Positions 21,940 to 34,270 of a stretch of DNA of 64,000 nt are shown in pieces. This DNA comes from Rhexocercosporidium sp. MPI-PUGE-AT-0058. Lineage: Eukaryota > Ascomycota > Leotiomycetes > Helotiales. Numbering within the stretch: position 1 is the first letter of the stretch; the number at the start of each line of letters is the position of its first letter. Location: NCBI GenBank assembly GCA_020746875.1, contig JAGTJL010000004.1, positions 2,294,001-2,358,000 on the forward strand, written 5' to 3'. The notes under the pieces are model-generated. The model was not told where the DNA came from. It saw only the letters and a list, made by a program, of their open reading frames with translations, and ran no database searches. Made by a program: the position numbers and the translations under genes.

Positions 21940-23600
21940 GAGCACGGAAATCAAATACGAAGTCTTTTTATAAACTATAGCTTACGCTAAGGTATAAGTC
22001 TTTATTATAGCTTAAGAGTTTTTTGAAAATTTGTCGCTTTTTAATTCTTCGCTTACAATTAACTCGGAAATTAACTTATTAAAGGCTTAGTCTCTTTGGC
22101 GCTTAAAGCAGTCGCTAATCTAATAGCCAGTCTTATTATAATAAAAATAAGTATCGGAAAAGACGTCTTTAAGAATAAAGAGCGGTATAAGAGACTTAGG
22201 GCGGCGGAGGAATAAAGCCGGGAATAGCGAGCGCGAGTAAACCTTTAATAATAATTTATAAATTAAAGTTGGAGGTCTTTATATTATAATAGCCGGCGTA
22301 AGAGAAATTACACGCTAGCTTTCCTTTTTGAGAATATCGCGCGTATCGTAACTATTAAAAGTAACGTTAGCTTAAGCCTTATAAATTATTACGGCTTCTT
22401 TTAATATAATATTACGGGATTTTTAATTCGTAATAATTAAGAATTCATTTAAAGTTATATAATTTCCGTTTATTTTATACTTTTTTATATAAATTATACG
22501 CTTAAAAGTTAAAAAGACCTTTTCGTATACGTCTTTAAATTAGCGGAAGCGAATAATTTTATTAATAATAATATAAGAAATAAATTTAACTCGGAATTCG
22601 TTATAAGTTATATTACTTATTAATAACTAGTTATATATTCTCTTAATAATTTAAACTCGGTTATAATTAAAGAATCGCTAATTTAAAGCTATTAAAACGT
22701 CGGCGGTAGTCTCGAAAATACCGGTAAATTCGGGATTTATATATTAAAAGATAATAATTTTTGCCTCGCCGGCGGTATACTAAAAGTAAGTTTTAATTTA
22801 TAATATTTTATTTTTAAAATTATTTAAATACTCTTTTAAGAGTAACTTTATTTTTATTTTTTTAAATATTATACTCGATATCGCTTTTATAATCGCTAAA
22901 AAAAATACAGAAATACTTAACTTTAAAAGGCTTTATAATTTAAACCGAATTATTTAACCTTAATAAGTAATAATCGGTAATTAGCTAAAGATCCGCCGTA
23001 AGAGCACGTACCGATCGATTATAAGGAAAAGAAGGAATACAAGTCTCTTAGCAGGAGTTATTAAGAGTATATTAATTAAAAGCTTATTTAATAACGGCAG
23101 TAATAGCAGAATTAATAGAGATCTCGATTAATTAATTTACCTTTACTTATTAAGCGAAAGTAAGGCCTTTTATAATAATAATAAGCTCTAGCGAAGCGTC
23201 GAAATAATTTTGAGGTTTATCCTCCGAATCGGAATCGGGTTCTTTAAAGTTATTAAATTCTTTTATAAGAGTTTCGACTAAAAGAATAAAAATATTAATA
23301 AAGCTTAATTATAAAAAAGCGCTTCTTTCTTTAAAGCTTTATTAACGGAAAAGAAAAGTCGGAAATAATAATAATATAAAGTAAAAAAATATTTAAAATT
23401 ATTAATTAATTTATTAATTAAATATAAGTCGAAGTCGAAGTTCGAAATCGAATAGCGCGCGTTAAGTTATATAAAATAAGTTAATAATAAAAGGGTTTTT
23501 AACTTCTTTTAAAGTAATTTATTATTAAAATAAAGAAGTACTTATTTATTAAATAAGCTAAAGTATTAAGGTTTATCGTTAATTTATTTTAAGAATAAAA
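21940..23600 (-). pseudogene. Gypsy-A gag remnant
   Basis: The reverse complement matches Gypsy-B gag at 25,400-26,360 and 40,894-41,540. Near 22,105-22,150 a decayed zinc knuckle can be read as C-x2-C-x4-H-x4-C, with two Cys and the His now Tyr codons. It is uninterrupted at the place where Gypsy-B carries element E, so it serves as an empty-site reference. Confidence 0.75.
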
Positions 23601-23670
23601 AAACGCGACGCGTAAGATTTAATAAAATATAACGCTTTATAATAAAAAAGTTATTAATTTTTTCTTATAT

Positions 23671-23922
23671 TATAATTAATTAAAAGTTAATATAATATAA
23701 AAAAAAGCTTTATATTTAAATTTAAAATTACGTTTAAAATTAAAAAGAAAAGATAAAAAGAAAAGAAAAGCTTTTTATAAAAAGGAGCTTTAATATAAAT
23801 ATATAAAGAGTTTTCTTAGCCTTTCCCGATTAAGCCTAACGCTATAATTATTATATTAAGGCAATATTACGAGCGATGCCGAGCTCGCTCGGTTAGAATA
23901 CGAGGCTCAGGGGATCGTAACA
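23671..23922 (-). repeat. Gypsy-A 5' LTR (252 bp)
   Basis: In reverse complement it begins TGTTACGATCCCCTGAGC and matches the Gypsy-B LTRs (25,053-25,303; 46,054-46,308). This copy keeps the least altered 5' terminus of the family. The flank after 23,922 reads CGGAG; no partner copy of that sequence was found at the other end. Confidence 0.85.
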
Positions 23923-24190
23923 CGGAGCTCAAGCATGCCCCTAATACGGATAAGACTTTAGATGCGTTAATTCGAGGAGCTTAAGAAGCATAATATAATA
24001 TTAATAATAAGATTTTATATAAATTAGCTATTACGATATATTATCGAGTTTAAGATATTATCGATGCCGAAGGGTGGTATATAAAATATTAGATTTTTTT
24101 ATTTACTTTTAAAAGCAGCGATATTAATAATATTAATCGAGTAAGTGGCTCCTTTAGCACCTCTTGGCGCGCGTAGACTTTTTGCATCTT
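23923..24190. other. Unassigned AT-rich spacer
   Basis: Between the Gypsy-A LTR and the transposase tail. No coding frame, LTR or repeat partner was recognised. Confidence 0.5.
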
Positions 24191-24199
24191 ATTATATAA

Positions 24200-25052
24200 T
24201 TAGGGAATTCAAGTATCACAGGAAAGCAAGTATTACAGCCGAGATTCCCTCGCACTACTTAATTTATATAATAATTAGGAATCTACATTGTTAATTGTAT
24301 TTAAAATTAGACAAAATTAGTATTACGAGTTATAAAATCAATTAAGCTTATATTAGACTTAATATTAGAGCTGTTTAGTGCCTCGGGTATATCTTTTAAC
24401 TCTGCTTCCGGCGTAAGTGAAGATTCTATTAAATTCTTATAATTAATAGCCTTTCTTGTTATAAGCTCTATAAAAAACTTGATCTCGTCGCCCTTAATTC
24501 TATCGATAGCTAATTGAGCTTGAATTATAACGTAATAGAACTTAAGGTAATTTTAAGGCGTTAATAAAAGAGCTTCTATCACGTTCGGAGCTTTATTAGG
24601 TTCTCGCGCCGGTATTAAGATATCAGCCGGTGCGAACTCTCCACGCGTTATATAGCTTTTTAAAAGCTCCTTATTTATTCAGTTACTCTTCTTAGCTGCG
24701 ACTCCTGCAACTCTGAGGCTCTCTTTCGACTTATTAATTACTTAAGTGAGGTTCCGTTGAGCTCGACGCAAGGCTTCGGTCTTTTCTGTCTCCTCTCGAA
24801 TACGAATCTTCTCTTGTAAGTCGTTAATATTACCTGCGCTTCTGCTTTATATATACTTTGTCGAGAAGTCTTCTTGCGTTTATTATCTTCTTTAATTTTT
24901 TATTATAAAGCCGTATGCTTAACCGTAATTAAGTGAGCTTTCTATAGCTTAATCGCAGTATTTTATATTATTCGGGAGAATATCTCACGAGAATTATCTG
25001 AAAATTATATAAGATCTTTATTAATAAACGAGTTAATCGCAAATATTATATT
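24200..25052 (-). pseudogene. Pogo-like transposase C-terminal fragment
   Basis: One minus-strand frame reads NSFINKDLIQFSDNSREIF, then LQKAHLITVKHTALQQKIK, EDNKRKKTSRQSIYKAEAQ and LQEKIRIREETEKTEALRR (Q for RIP-type stops). This is a helical, Lys/Arg-rich, coiled-coil-like C-terminus typical of fungal pogo/Fot1 (DDE_1) transposases after the catalytic domain. The N-terminal side is cut off by the Gypsy-B LTR at 25,053. The downstream part (about 24,330-24,700) is less clear. No terminal inverted repeat could be confirmed. Confidence 0.45.
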
Positions 25053-25303
25053 TATTATAATTCCCTGAGCTTCGTATTTTAACCGAGCGAGCTCGGCATC
25101 GCTCGTAGTATTGCCTTAATATAACAATTATAGCGCTGGGCTTAATTAGGAAAAGTTAAGAAGACTTTTTATATATTTATATTAAAGCTCCTTTTTATAA
25201 AAAGCTCTCTTTTTCTTTTTATTTTTTTTTTTAATTTTAAGCGTAACTTTAAGTTTAAATATAAAGTTATTTCTTATATTATATTAACTTTTAATTAGTT
25301 ATA
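25053..25303 (+). repeat. Gypsy-B 5' LTR (251 bp)
   Basis: Matches 46,054-46,308 with RIP-type changes and a small poly-T length difference. The ends are decayed from TGTTACG...CGTAACA to TATTATA...TTATA. Confidence 0.85.
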
Positions 25304-25399
25304 ATATAAAAAAAAATTAATAACTTCTTCGCTATAAAGAGTTGTATTTTATTAAGTCTTGCGCGTCGCGTTTCCTTATTTTTATAATAAACTAACGAC

Positions 25400-26362
25400 A
25401 AACCTTAATACTTTAGCTTATTTAATAAATAAGTACTTCTTTACTTTAATAATAAATTACTTTAAAAAAAGTTAAAAAACCTTTTGCTATTAATTTACTT
25501 TATATAACTTAACGCGCGCTATTCGACTTCGAACGTCGACTTCGACTTATATTTAATTAATAAATTAATTAATAACTTTAAATACTTCTTTACTTTATAT
25601 TATTATTATTTCCGACTTTTCCTTTTTATTAATAAAGCTTTAAAAAAAAAGCGCCTCTTTATAGCTAGACTTTATTAATACTTTTATTCCTTCGGTCGAG
25701 ACTTTTATAAAAGAACCCGACAACTTCGAAAAACCCGATTCCGATTTAAAAAATAAACTTTAAAATTACTTTAACGCCTCGCTAAAGCCTACCGCTATTA
25801 ATATAAAAGGCCTTACCTCCGCTTAATAAGTAAAGGTAAATTAATTAATCGAAATCTCTGTTAGCTTTACTATTACTACCGTTATTAAGTAAGCCCACGA
25901 TTAATATACTTTTAATAACTTCCGTTAAAAGACTTATACTCCTTTTCTTCTTTATAATCGATTAATACGTGTTTTTATAGCGGACTTTTAATTAATTACT
26001 AATTATTACTTATTAAAGCTAAATAATTTAGTTTAAATTATAAAGTCTTTTAAAGTCAAGTACTCTTATATTTCCTTTAACGATTATAAAAGCGATATTA
26101 AATATAATACTTAAAAAATAAAAATAAAACTATTTATAAAAGAGTACTTAAGTAATTTTAAGAATAAAATATTATAAATTAAAGCTTACTTTCGGTATAC
26201 CGCTAGCGAAGTAAAGATTATTATCTTTTAATATATAAACCCCGAATTTATTGATACTTTTAATATTACCGCCGACGTTTTAACGGCCTTAAATTAGCGA
26301 TTCTTTAATTATAACCGAGTTTAAGTTATTAAGAGAATATATAACCAGTTATTAATAAGTAA
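25400..26362 (+). pseudogene. Gypsy-B gag, first part
   Basis: Matches the reverse complement of Gypsy-A gag. The coding frame is heavily RIP-damaged. The junction with element E is exact: the sequence resumes at 40,894 with GTAA repeated. Confidence 0.65.
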
Positions 26363-26579
26363 TGTAAAGTGGCGATTCTAGCCAGGAAATGATGCCTAAG
26401 GCGTTATTTAAGGAATTAAGTATATAACTTTTAAAGGTTCGTATAAAAGGCCTTTCCTTCATATAAAATTAAAAGAATTAAATACTTTTTTACTTTAAAT
26501 CTTAACTTCTTAAAGTTATTAAGCTCTTTACTTAATGTCTTACGCCGTACTACGTTCTTTATTTATTATAGCTTTTATA
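26363..26579 (+). repeat. Element E 5' LTR (217 bp)
   Basis: Same length as the 3' copy (40,677-40,893) and aligned over its full extent. Begins TGTAAAGTGGCG; the end CACA is changed to TATA. The preceding four bases GTAA (26,359-26,362) match the four bases after the 3' copy. Confidence 0.95.
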
Positions 26580-27359
26580 TTAATGACTTACGTAAGGAGA
26601 AAATCGTATAAATTCGTCTTTATACGACTTATATAAAAGCATCTCGATTTGTAATTAAGACTATTTATTAAAACCAGAAATCTATAATTTTCCGCTCCTT
26701 AGATTAAGCGCCCTCTTTTTCCTTTAAAAAGACTCAACAATTAACAATAACACGAGAATTAAACCTAAATTAAGACAACTCATTTCGGTAACTTGTTAAT
26801 AAAGCTTAAACGGCCGAACTTAATTCCTTAAGGAGACGCCGGAAATTATAAACTATAAATAAGAGAATTAAAAGAAATATTATTAGCCTTATATTTTAAA
26901 CTAAGGCGTCTTTTAATAGTTCGGAATATAAAGAGTAGGCCTTAACTTAAACTAAAATCGCTAAGCAATCCGAACTCTTAGTTTTAAGGTTCTTATTAAT
27001 ATTAATTTTAATTTATAATACCCTATTAAAATAAATTAAATATACGTTAATTGAAATTAACTAAAGAATTAGTGAATTTATTAAACTAAGACTAGTAAGC
27101 CAAAATTAAAAGTCAATAAAAAATAAAAACCTATAAATATCGTTAATATTTAATAATAAAAACAATTAATATATATTTTTATTATTTATAGAATTTCTTA
27201 AGTTCTCGAACTCCGATTAAATTAAATTAAATATTAAAATAAAGCCAAAAACCTTTTAAACTTAATTACTTTTATCTTCCTTAAACCCGTTAAATACTTT
27301 AGTTAGTAATTTTATAAAACTCTTAAACTTAAGTCTCGAAAACTCGAAAATTATATTAA

Positions 27360-28900
27360 GAATTAAAGAGAACTTACGAGATATGACTACTAGCGACATT
27401 AATTACTTCTTTTAAGGGATTATACTTCTCTTTAAGTTAATAAGTATATTTTTCTTTTCGGGAGTAAATATCTCGGATTTTCTAAAGCAATATATAAAGA
27501 TTAATATAAATTATAAAGTATTAAAAAGTAATTAAATTATTTATTTGTCTTAATATTACGATAACTTCTGACGGGATATTATTAAAACTTTCTTAGAATA
27601 AAAAAATAAAAAAGAATAAAAAGTATTAGTAAAAGCATTAAAATCGGAATTTAAAGAGTATAATCGATAATAAATCCGAAAATCTATAAACTTCTTTTAA
27701 GAATTCATTATAATTTAACGTATTACTGCAAATCTTAAGGGCTACTGCCGACTTTATTTTTAAGTCTTAAAGGCTTTTATATACCGGAAAATCTTTAATA
27801 AAGTCGATTAAAGTAAACTCTTCCTCTTAAGATTACCGGCTTCCTTTCGAAATAAAATTATTAAATAACTTAAGATCGATAACTTTAAACTAAAACCTTA
27901 TAAAAAAAAGTATCTCGAATTTATAAAACACGTTCTTAAGACGGTTAAAAGTAAGTAAATAATAAAAGCTCTTTAGCGAGAGAAATAGCTAATAACGTTA
28001 TATATAAAGGAAATTCAAGACTTAATAAAAGAATATACTTAACCTTTAATAGTTACTAAAACAGTAAAAAAGGCACTTATTACGCTGCCTTTCTCGGAGA
28101 AGGCTAAGATAAATACTAATAAAATAAAAGCTTTAATTATAAAAATGACTGACTTAAAAATAAATTCTATTTATTTTAAATTAAACCAACTTTTAAATAT
28201 AAAGCCTTATATTTTAGAGTTTAGTCTTAGGAGTCGGATTTTACTTTAATATACTTAGTATAAGTTCACTAGTCCCGGGTACTCTTAATAAGATAGTAAA
28301 AGCGGAATAGTAGATTTAGGCGAAAGCGTTAATATTAATATAATAAAATATAAAAATGAAATATATAACTTTTATAATAATTAATTTAAAAGCTTATTAT
28401 ATAAGTTTAGAGATTAGTATTTTTTCTTTTATTACTTTATTAATAATAACGTCTACTATATTAATAAGTATAAGAAAATTTATATTAGACTACACCGAGA
28501 AAATACCTAATTAATTTAAAAAAAGTCGGGATAATCTTGGGTCGTAGCGATTCAATAAAAAACTAATAATATAAAATATAATAAGAACCTAAAGGCACGC
28601 AAATTTAATTACTTAATTTATATTATTAAAAAACGACCGAAAGAGGTGGATTTAGCCACAGAGAATCGATTAAGTAATTCTCTTAACGTAAATATTATAT
28701 AAAAAGGAAAGTAAGTTAATCTCGAAGGCCCTTTAGTATTAATTAATGCGGCCGGAATTAAAAAGAAATTAATAAATATAAAAAAACTACACTTTATATT
28801 TTCGACAAAAGGACGAGATTATAAAGTATTTTTAAATAAAGTAAATAAGGAATTAAAAAGAATTAGCGAAATTAATAAAGATAATAAAATAAAAAACAAT
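27360..28900 (+). pseudogene. Element E gag remnant
   Basis: Decayed plus-strand coding in the position of gag. Pieces such as LITLPFLEKAKINTNKIKALI and INAAGIKKKLINIKKLHFIF can be read. No clear zinc knuckle was found. The stretch 26,580-27,360 shows only fragmentary coding and no identifiable primer-binding site. Confidence 0.45.
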
Positions 28901-29359
28901 CTTATTAGCCTTAAAATTAAAATTATAATTAAATATTTAATTAAGAAAAAGAAATTAGCTAGAGTTTTAAAAAAGGAAAAATAAGTGAATTAATATACTT
29001 TAGTCGTAGCCTAAGAATAAATAATAAAGAATATTATAAATTAAAACTTAAACCTTAAATTAAGAGACTTATATAAATTATAATCGCGCTAAGATTAAAT
29101 AATAAACCGCTAAATCCCAATCGTCCTTATTAAAAGAGGATACGAGGTCGAGATTATATTTATAAATAGTAAAAAGACGTCTCAATCGAACTCAGGATTA
29201 AATAAGCTTTTTATTAAAATAATTAATTTCGTGGAATTATTTAAAAAGTCTTTTAAAAAAAGAGAAGTTTTAATTAACGTAATTACTAAACGAACTAAAA
29301 TTATTTATAATTGCCTAAAAATAGTTATATAAACACCGAAATTATAAGTCACGGTAATA

Positions 29360-29690
29360 AAACGAATTAAAAGTAAGATTATAATCGACTGTAAAGCGGA
29401 AATTAATATAATAAATTAAGCTATAGTAGAGAAAGTAAGACTCTTAATCTTAAATTATAAAGCTTTAACGTTTATTATTATTACTAAAGACAAATTCACA
29501 TTCACGGGTTACATTTAAAATATAATAATAAATATTAAAGGAATTAAAAACCATACTAATTTTATAATTATTAATAACGTAAGCTACGATATTTTATTAA
29601 GTATGCTATTTATTTTAAAAAGTCGTATAAATTTCGATTACCTTAAGAATAAAATTATATAAGTAACCTTTTTAAATATTAAAAAAATAA
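29360..29690 (+). pseudogene. Element E aspartic protease remnant
   Basis: Reads IIIDCKAEINIIN near 29,375-29,415, the retropepsin active-site region with DxG decayed. It is followed by a glycine-poor beta-rich segment and SYDILLSMLFILKSRINFDY, where the family has its second conserved block. It would cleave the Gag-Pol polyprotein if intact. Confidence 0.65.
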
Positions 29691-30349
29691 CGATTAAGAG
29701 AGTTATAATTATTAAGGACAAAGCGGAGTATAAAGATAAAACGGAAAACGTCTAATTAATATACGTATTAAAGAAGATATTAGTTTTTAAAAGAGCTTAA
29801 ATAATTTAAATTCAAGGGATTTTATTAATAATCCGAGATTATTAATTAAAGGTAGGATTTTAAGAGATTTTATAGGCGTTTTAAATTTTCGGTTATTATT
29901 AAAAGAGGCAAGAATAAAAGGAAAAGAATATAAGACTTTTAATTTTAAATTAAGAGTTAAATATTAATTAAAACTAAAGATTTTCGTATTTTAATTAAAT
30001 AAAAATAAAGAAGACTTCTTCTTTATATTCAATAGTCACTTACTTAAAGCCTTATTATTAAAGTCGGTGAAAATTAATATATTATATAAAAAGAAAGCCG
30101 ACAAAATAAAGCTAATTAATTTAAGAAAGATAAATAAGAATATACTTAAAGGAATTAATAACTGGTTCGAGGAAGACGAAAAAGCAAGGCCACCCCGCTC
30201 GTGAAGCAAATTTAATGACTTTATTATTAAAAGATTCTCTAAGCTAGTAATAAGAAATAAGTTAACGAAAAAACGATTTAAATAATTAATTATTAAAAAA
30301 TAAATCTTAAAATAAAAATAAAAACTCTTTTATAAAACGCTTTTAAATC

Positions 30350-31341
30350 GAGAAGCGGTACTGGCTTTCGACTGGACTTACTTAAGGAGAATTAAAGAAA
30401 AAGTTTTATTATTTTTAAAAATTAAAATAATACTACATAAAGCGTAATAAAAAAAATCTTTTCTTATATTAAAAGCTCTATAAAATAAGGTTATTTTAAT
30501 ATTAAAGGAGAGGCTAAAGTAAGGAATCTTAAAATAATATTATAAATTATATAAAAATAAATAGTTTCTTATAATTAAAAAAGAAAAAGGATTATATTAA
30601 CTTATTACGACTATAATAAAAATAAATAAAATTATAATACGAGATGTAAATATTCTATTAAATATTAATTAGTTCTTAACCGAATTTATTAAATTAATTA
30701 TAGTATTATTAATAAACTTCTTCTTAAGGTATGACTAGTTCTTATTACACGCTCGATTAAGGGATATAATAGCGATTTATACTTTAATTAACTTACTTCG
30801 GATGATAAGACTTTTTTAAGAAGTAACTAACTCGATCGCTTAGTTTCTATAAGTGATTTATAAGATTTTTTTAAATTATATTCCTTATATAACTTTACTT
30901 TATATAAATAATATAAGAGTTAAAGGTTTTACGTTGTTTTATAATAATAAAAAAGTATTATTAAAAATCTAGAGATTTATTATAAAACATATTTAAAACT
31001 TAAATAAAGTATTAGTGCGCTTCGAGAGAGCAAGAGCGACTATTAGACTGAAGTCTTAATACTATTTACCTAAGTTAAAAATTATAAAATACGTTATAAA
31101 TAATAAAAGGCGGCACTTAAAGATATTGAAAATTTCGAAAATTTGCGAATAAAAGCGATATAAAAACGTGATTAAAGTAAGGGCGTTTATTAAAGTTATA
31201 ATATATTATCGCCTTTAAATTAAAAACTTCTTTATTATTGCGGCACTAATTTACGCTATAATAAAAAAGGGAGTTAAATTTACTTAATTAAAACCTTAAA
31301 AAAAAGCTATATAACTCTTAAAAAATACGCTTTTTAATACT
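30350..31341 (+). pseudogene. Element E reverse transcriptase remnant
   Basis: Blocks in Gypsy RT order: LAFDWTYLRRI, ILKERLKWGIL (W from a stop), INKIIIRDVNI, VLLINFFLRYD, the catalytic box near 30,885-30,915 read as LLYINNIRVKG, and VRAFIKVIIYYRLWIKNFF. Both aspartates of the catalytic pair are now Asn, as GAC/GAT to AAC/AAT changes from RIP would produce. The thumb/connection part ends at the family D LTR insertion. Confidence 0.8.
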
Positions 31342-31623
31342 GTGGAGGGGGGAAACACCAAGCACACAACAAGAGGGTAGTAAAGCAAGTGCCGGAGGGT
31401 AAACGTAAGAAATACCTATTTAACGAATACTAGAGATATTACATATCTAAGGAGTATAATCTATTAAGGGAGGGGAGAGGTATAGTTTTAAATAAAAAGG
31501 AAAAGTTATAATAATAAGAATCGTTATTATCGTTAAAAGATGTTGCCTTAGAGGCTATCTTAAATACAGTAAGATGCAGCTCAATTACGTGACAAATGGG
31601 CCTCTGAGGTCAACCCCACCACA
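31342..31623 (+). repeat. Family D solo LTR inside element E
   Basis: Begins TGTGGAGG and ends CCCCACCACA. The four flanking bases are ATAC (left) and GTAC (right), a 4 bp target duplication with one G-to-A change. The interrupted pol reading (LLKNTLFNT before, LALIKINY after) continues cleanly across it. It keeps more G and C than the copy at 16,933-17,213. Confidence 0.85.
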
Positions 31624-31629
31624 GTACAC

Positions 31630-32100
31630 TCGCCTTAATTAAAATTAATTACAGGCCTAAAGGAGGCAAAATCATCTTAATAACGAATGCTAATAAAATA
31701 GGCTAAGGAGCGGTTTTTTAATAACTAAATAAAGACAAAAAGAAGCACCTTGCGCGATTCGAGAGTAGATTATAAATAAAAGCTAAGAGCTAATATAATG
31801 CTATAAAAAGAAAATGCCAAGAAGCTCTTAAAGTAATAAAGAAAATGCAAAGTAAGCTTTACGAGGTATATTTCATCTTTAAAACCGACGCTAAAGTTCT
31901 TATGAAATAACTTAATAATATAGCGAGCGATTTACTTAAGGCGTTATTAATAAACTAGATTACTTAAATATAATTAATAGACTTTAAGGTTAAACACATT
32001 CTTAAGGACAGAAACACGGCGGCAAATAAACTATTTAGACGGAAAAGAAAACATTCTTTAGATATTATAAAATAACGAGAGCAAGACATTAATAAATAGA
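31630..32100 (+). pseudogene. Element E RNase H remnant
   Basis: Reads IILITNANKIGWGAVF, ARFESRLWIKAKSQYNAIK, ECQEALKVIKKMQSKLY-like sequence and VYFIFKTDAKVL. This is the Gypsy RNase H domain, with the first catalytic Asp (expected TDAS) changed to Asn. It continues to KHILKDRNTAANKLFRRK near 31,990-32,045. Confidence 0.8.
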
Positions 32101-32269
32101 TTGTAACCGAATTAAAAGTAATTACAGTATTTAAGATAATAACAAAGCGATTAATAAGCCCGGACTACAATTCCTAGGAGCGAATTCTTAACGACACTTA
32201 CTTTAACGACTTAAAAGAGATCGCCTGCTTTTTAATAAACCTTAAACGCCTAGCTATAATTAAATTAAG

Positions 32270-33480
32270 TGATTTTAAACGCTTTAAAAATAAAGCTTTT
32301 TAATATCTCGTTTATAATTGTAATTTATATAAAAGAGTTAATAATATATACTTAATAAGGCTTATAGTAGACAGTAAGGCCAAGCGGCATTAAGTCATCT
32401 TTAAGTGTTATAAAAAAGGCGGATATTAAGAGAGAAAAACAATATATTATCGCCTTATTAAGTGTTTTTTTAATAGAGTTTATTTAAAGATTATAAGGCC
32501 TTTTGTAAGAGCTACATAAGTTATTAAAAACGAAAAGTAAAAAAAAAAGAAAATCTTTTATATTTTACGTAACTTATAAGAATATTTAAGAAAGTAAGCT
32601 TAAATGTCGCACGAGTTTTAATTATAAATAATAAGAAAAAATGCTTTATTCTTATAAAAGAGGATTTATTAAAATAGATCGAAGAAAAAGCCTTAAGCTT
32701 AATTACGGCAAAAGAAATAGTAAAGTTCCTTTAAGAAGACCTTATTTATTGCTATAAATTATTTAAAAGATTAATTATTAATAAAAAACCAGAAAATAAA
32801 GGAATTACTTATACCTTTATAATTAAATATAATATTAAAAGAATTCAAATCTTAACGTATAACTTTAAAAGTAACGAAATAGTAAAAAGAGTTTATTAAG
32901 ATATTTTAAATAGCTTCTTTAAAGTAATAAAAGAAGGCTTTTATTATTAAATACGAAAATTCTCGTATATTTTATTCGTTTTATAAACGTTTATTTATTA
33001 ATTAATAAAAATAATATTATTTTTTTTATTATATAAACGAAAGCTTATATTACTTTTTAAAAATAAATTCCCGGTTTAAAGAATATTTAATTACGAATAA
33101 ATTAAGACGAGAGGGGATCTCTTAATAATAAGGTATTAATAATTAAAACTACGTAATAAAGATATTTAAAAAATTATTTTACAGAAGAAATAATATAAAA
33201 AAGTAAGTAAAGTACTTTAAAATAAAACGAAAAACATAAAAAACACACCGATTTAAAAAGGAAATTTAATTTTAACGTATAATATAAAGCGTGTAATCAA
33301 TCTCTCGGTAGATAATAAGTTTAATTATTAATAGCTAAGACTGTTTTAAGTATTAAAAGTAAATAATAAAAAAGATTATTATTTTTTTCGCGAACTTAAT
33401 AGAGTTCTTTTATAAGGCACTTTTTTAATAAATTAATTAAAACGATTTTATTAATAAGACTAAACCTTATTTTCACTAAA
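32270..33480 (+). pseudogene. Element E integrase remnant
   Basis: FLVYNCNLYKRVNNIYLIR-like start, VIFKCYKKGGYW (zinc-binding HHCC region, His decayed), the core with KVSLNVARVLI and LIKEDLLK, then LFKRLIINKKPENKGITYT. After about 33,150, SKVLQNKTKNIKNTPI and LILTYNIKR to NWLKRFY give the usual C-terminal segment, ending near 33,470. Confidence 0.75.
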
Positions 33481-34270
33481 TCTAAACCTTTAAACTAGTT
33501 CTAAAGACTCAAACGGAGAATTAAATAACAGCGAATTCGAAGATTTTAAGGCCGAAATCATATTATTAATAATTAAAGAGCGCTAAATTCTATTTCGTAT
33601 TTAAATTATCTTTCCTTTATTAACGCAGGCTCAAAAAGCCGTTTATAAGATTATTTCCTTTTAATTTCTTATATATTTTTATTTCTTTAAAGGTAAAGTC
33701 ACTTCTAATTATAATTAAAGACAAGTGTTTTAGTAGTTTTTTTAGTTTATAATTTTATTTACTTTTTTTATTTATTTTCTTTTAATTATATTATACGTAT
33801 TTTCAAGTATTTTAAACGCCTTATTACGTTTTATCTTTTATTTTTTTTTTATTTTTTTTATTTTTTTTTTTTTTTTTTTAAAAAAAGCTTTTTTTTCTAA
33901 ACCTTAATATAAAAAGCTTAATCTTATGTATTTCTTCTTTTTTTAAGTCATTAATTACTCTCTTTTATTAATAATTATTACTTTTTAAGCGAAGTTAGAA
34001 TGCCTTTCGCTTAAAATTGTTTATTTATTTTATTTAATTTAAAGTCACGTGTATTTATTTAAAAAGTAAATATTATAAAAAATACTAGTTTCTTAATTAA
34101 AAATGAGTTAATAACTTTATTATATATTATAAAAAGAGAAATAGCTTTTTAAAATAAAAGGATTAATAAACTCGCTTAAAGAGTACTTAAACTAGCCTTC
34201 TTTATATCTTACTTTTAATTTCTTATATTAATTATATTAAATTTTAAAAATCCTCGATCTAGGCCACGTC
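33480..34270. other. Spacer with a poly-T/A tract
   Basis: AT-only stretches including a long T-rich run at about 33,835-33,882. No conserved domain was seen. It separates the integrase from the downstream unknown ORF of element E. Confidence 0.5.

Larger units (their letters stand above)
19095..23922 (-). mobile_element. Gypsy-A: truncated minus-strand chromovirus-type element
   Basis: Reverse complement of the Gypsy-B 5' half. It has a 5' LTR (23,671-23,922), gag (about 21,935-23,600) with a CCHC zinc knuckle, and the protease region (19,095-19,764). It is interrupted by the gag-only element at 19,765-21,934. The homology stops at 19,094 at the LTR of element F, and RT, RNase H and integrase are absent from the window. 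RIP is heavy. Confidence 0.85.

Noticed and set aside
24190..24290. Possible terminal inverted repeat with TAGGGAATTCAAG and a partly inverted neighbour
   Set aside because: The inverted similarity is short and imperfect and no partner end was found beyond the Gypsy-B insertion.
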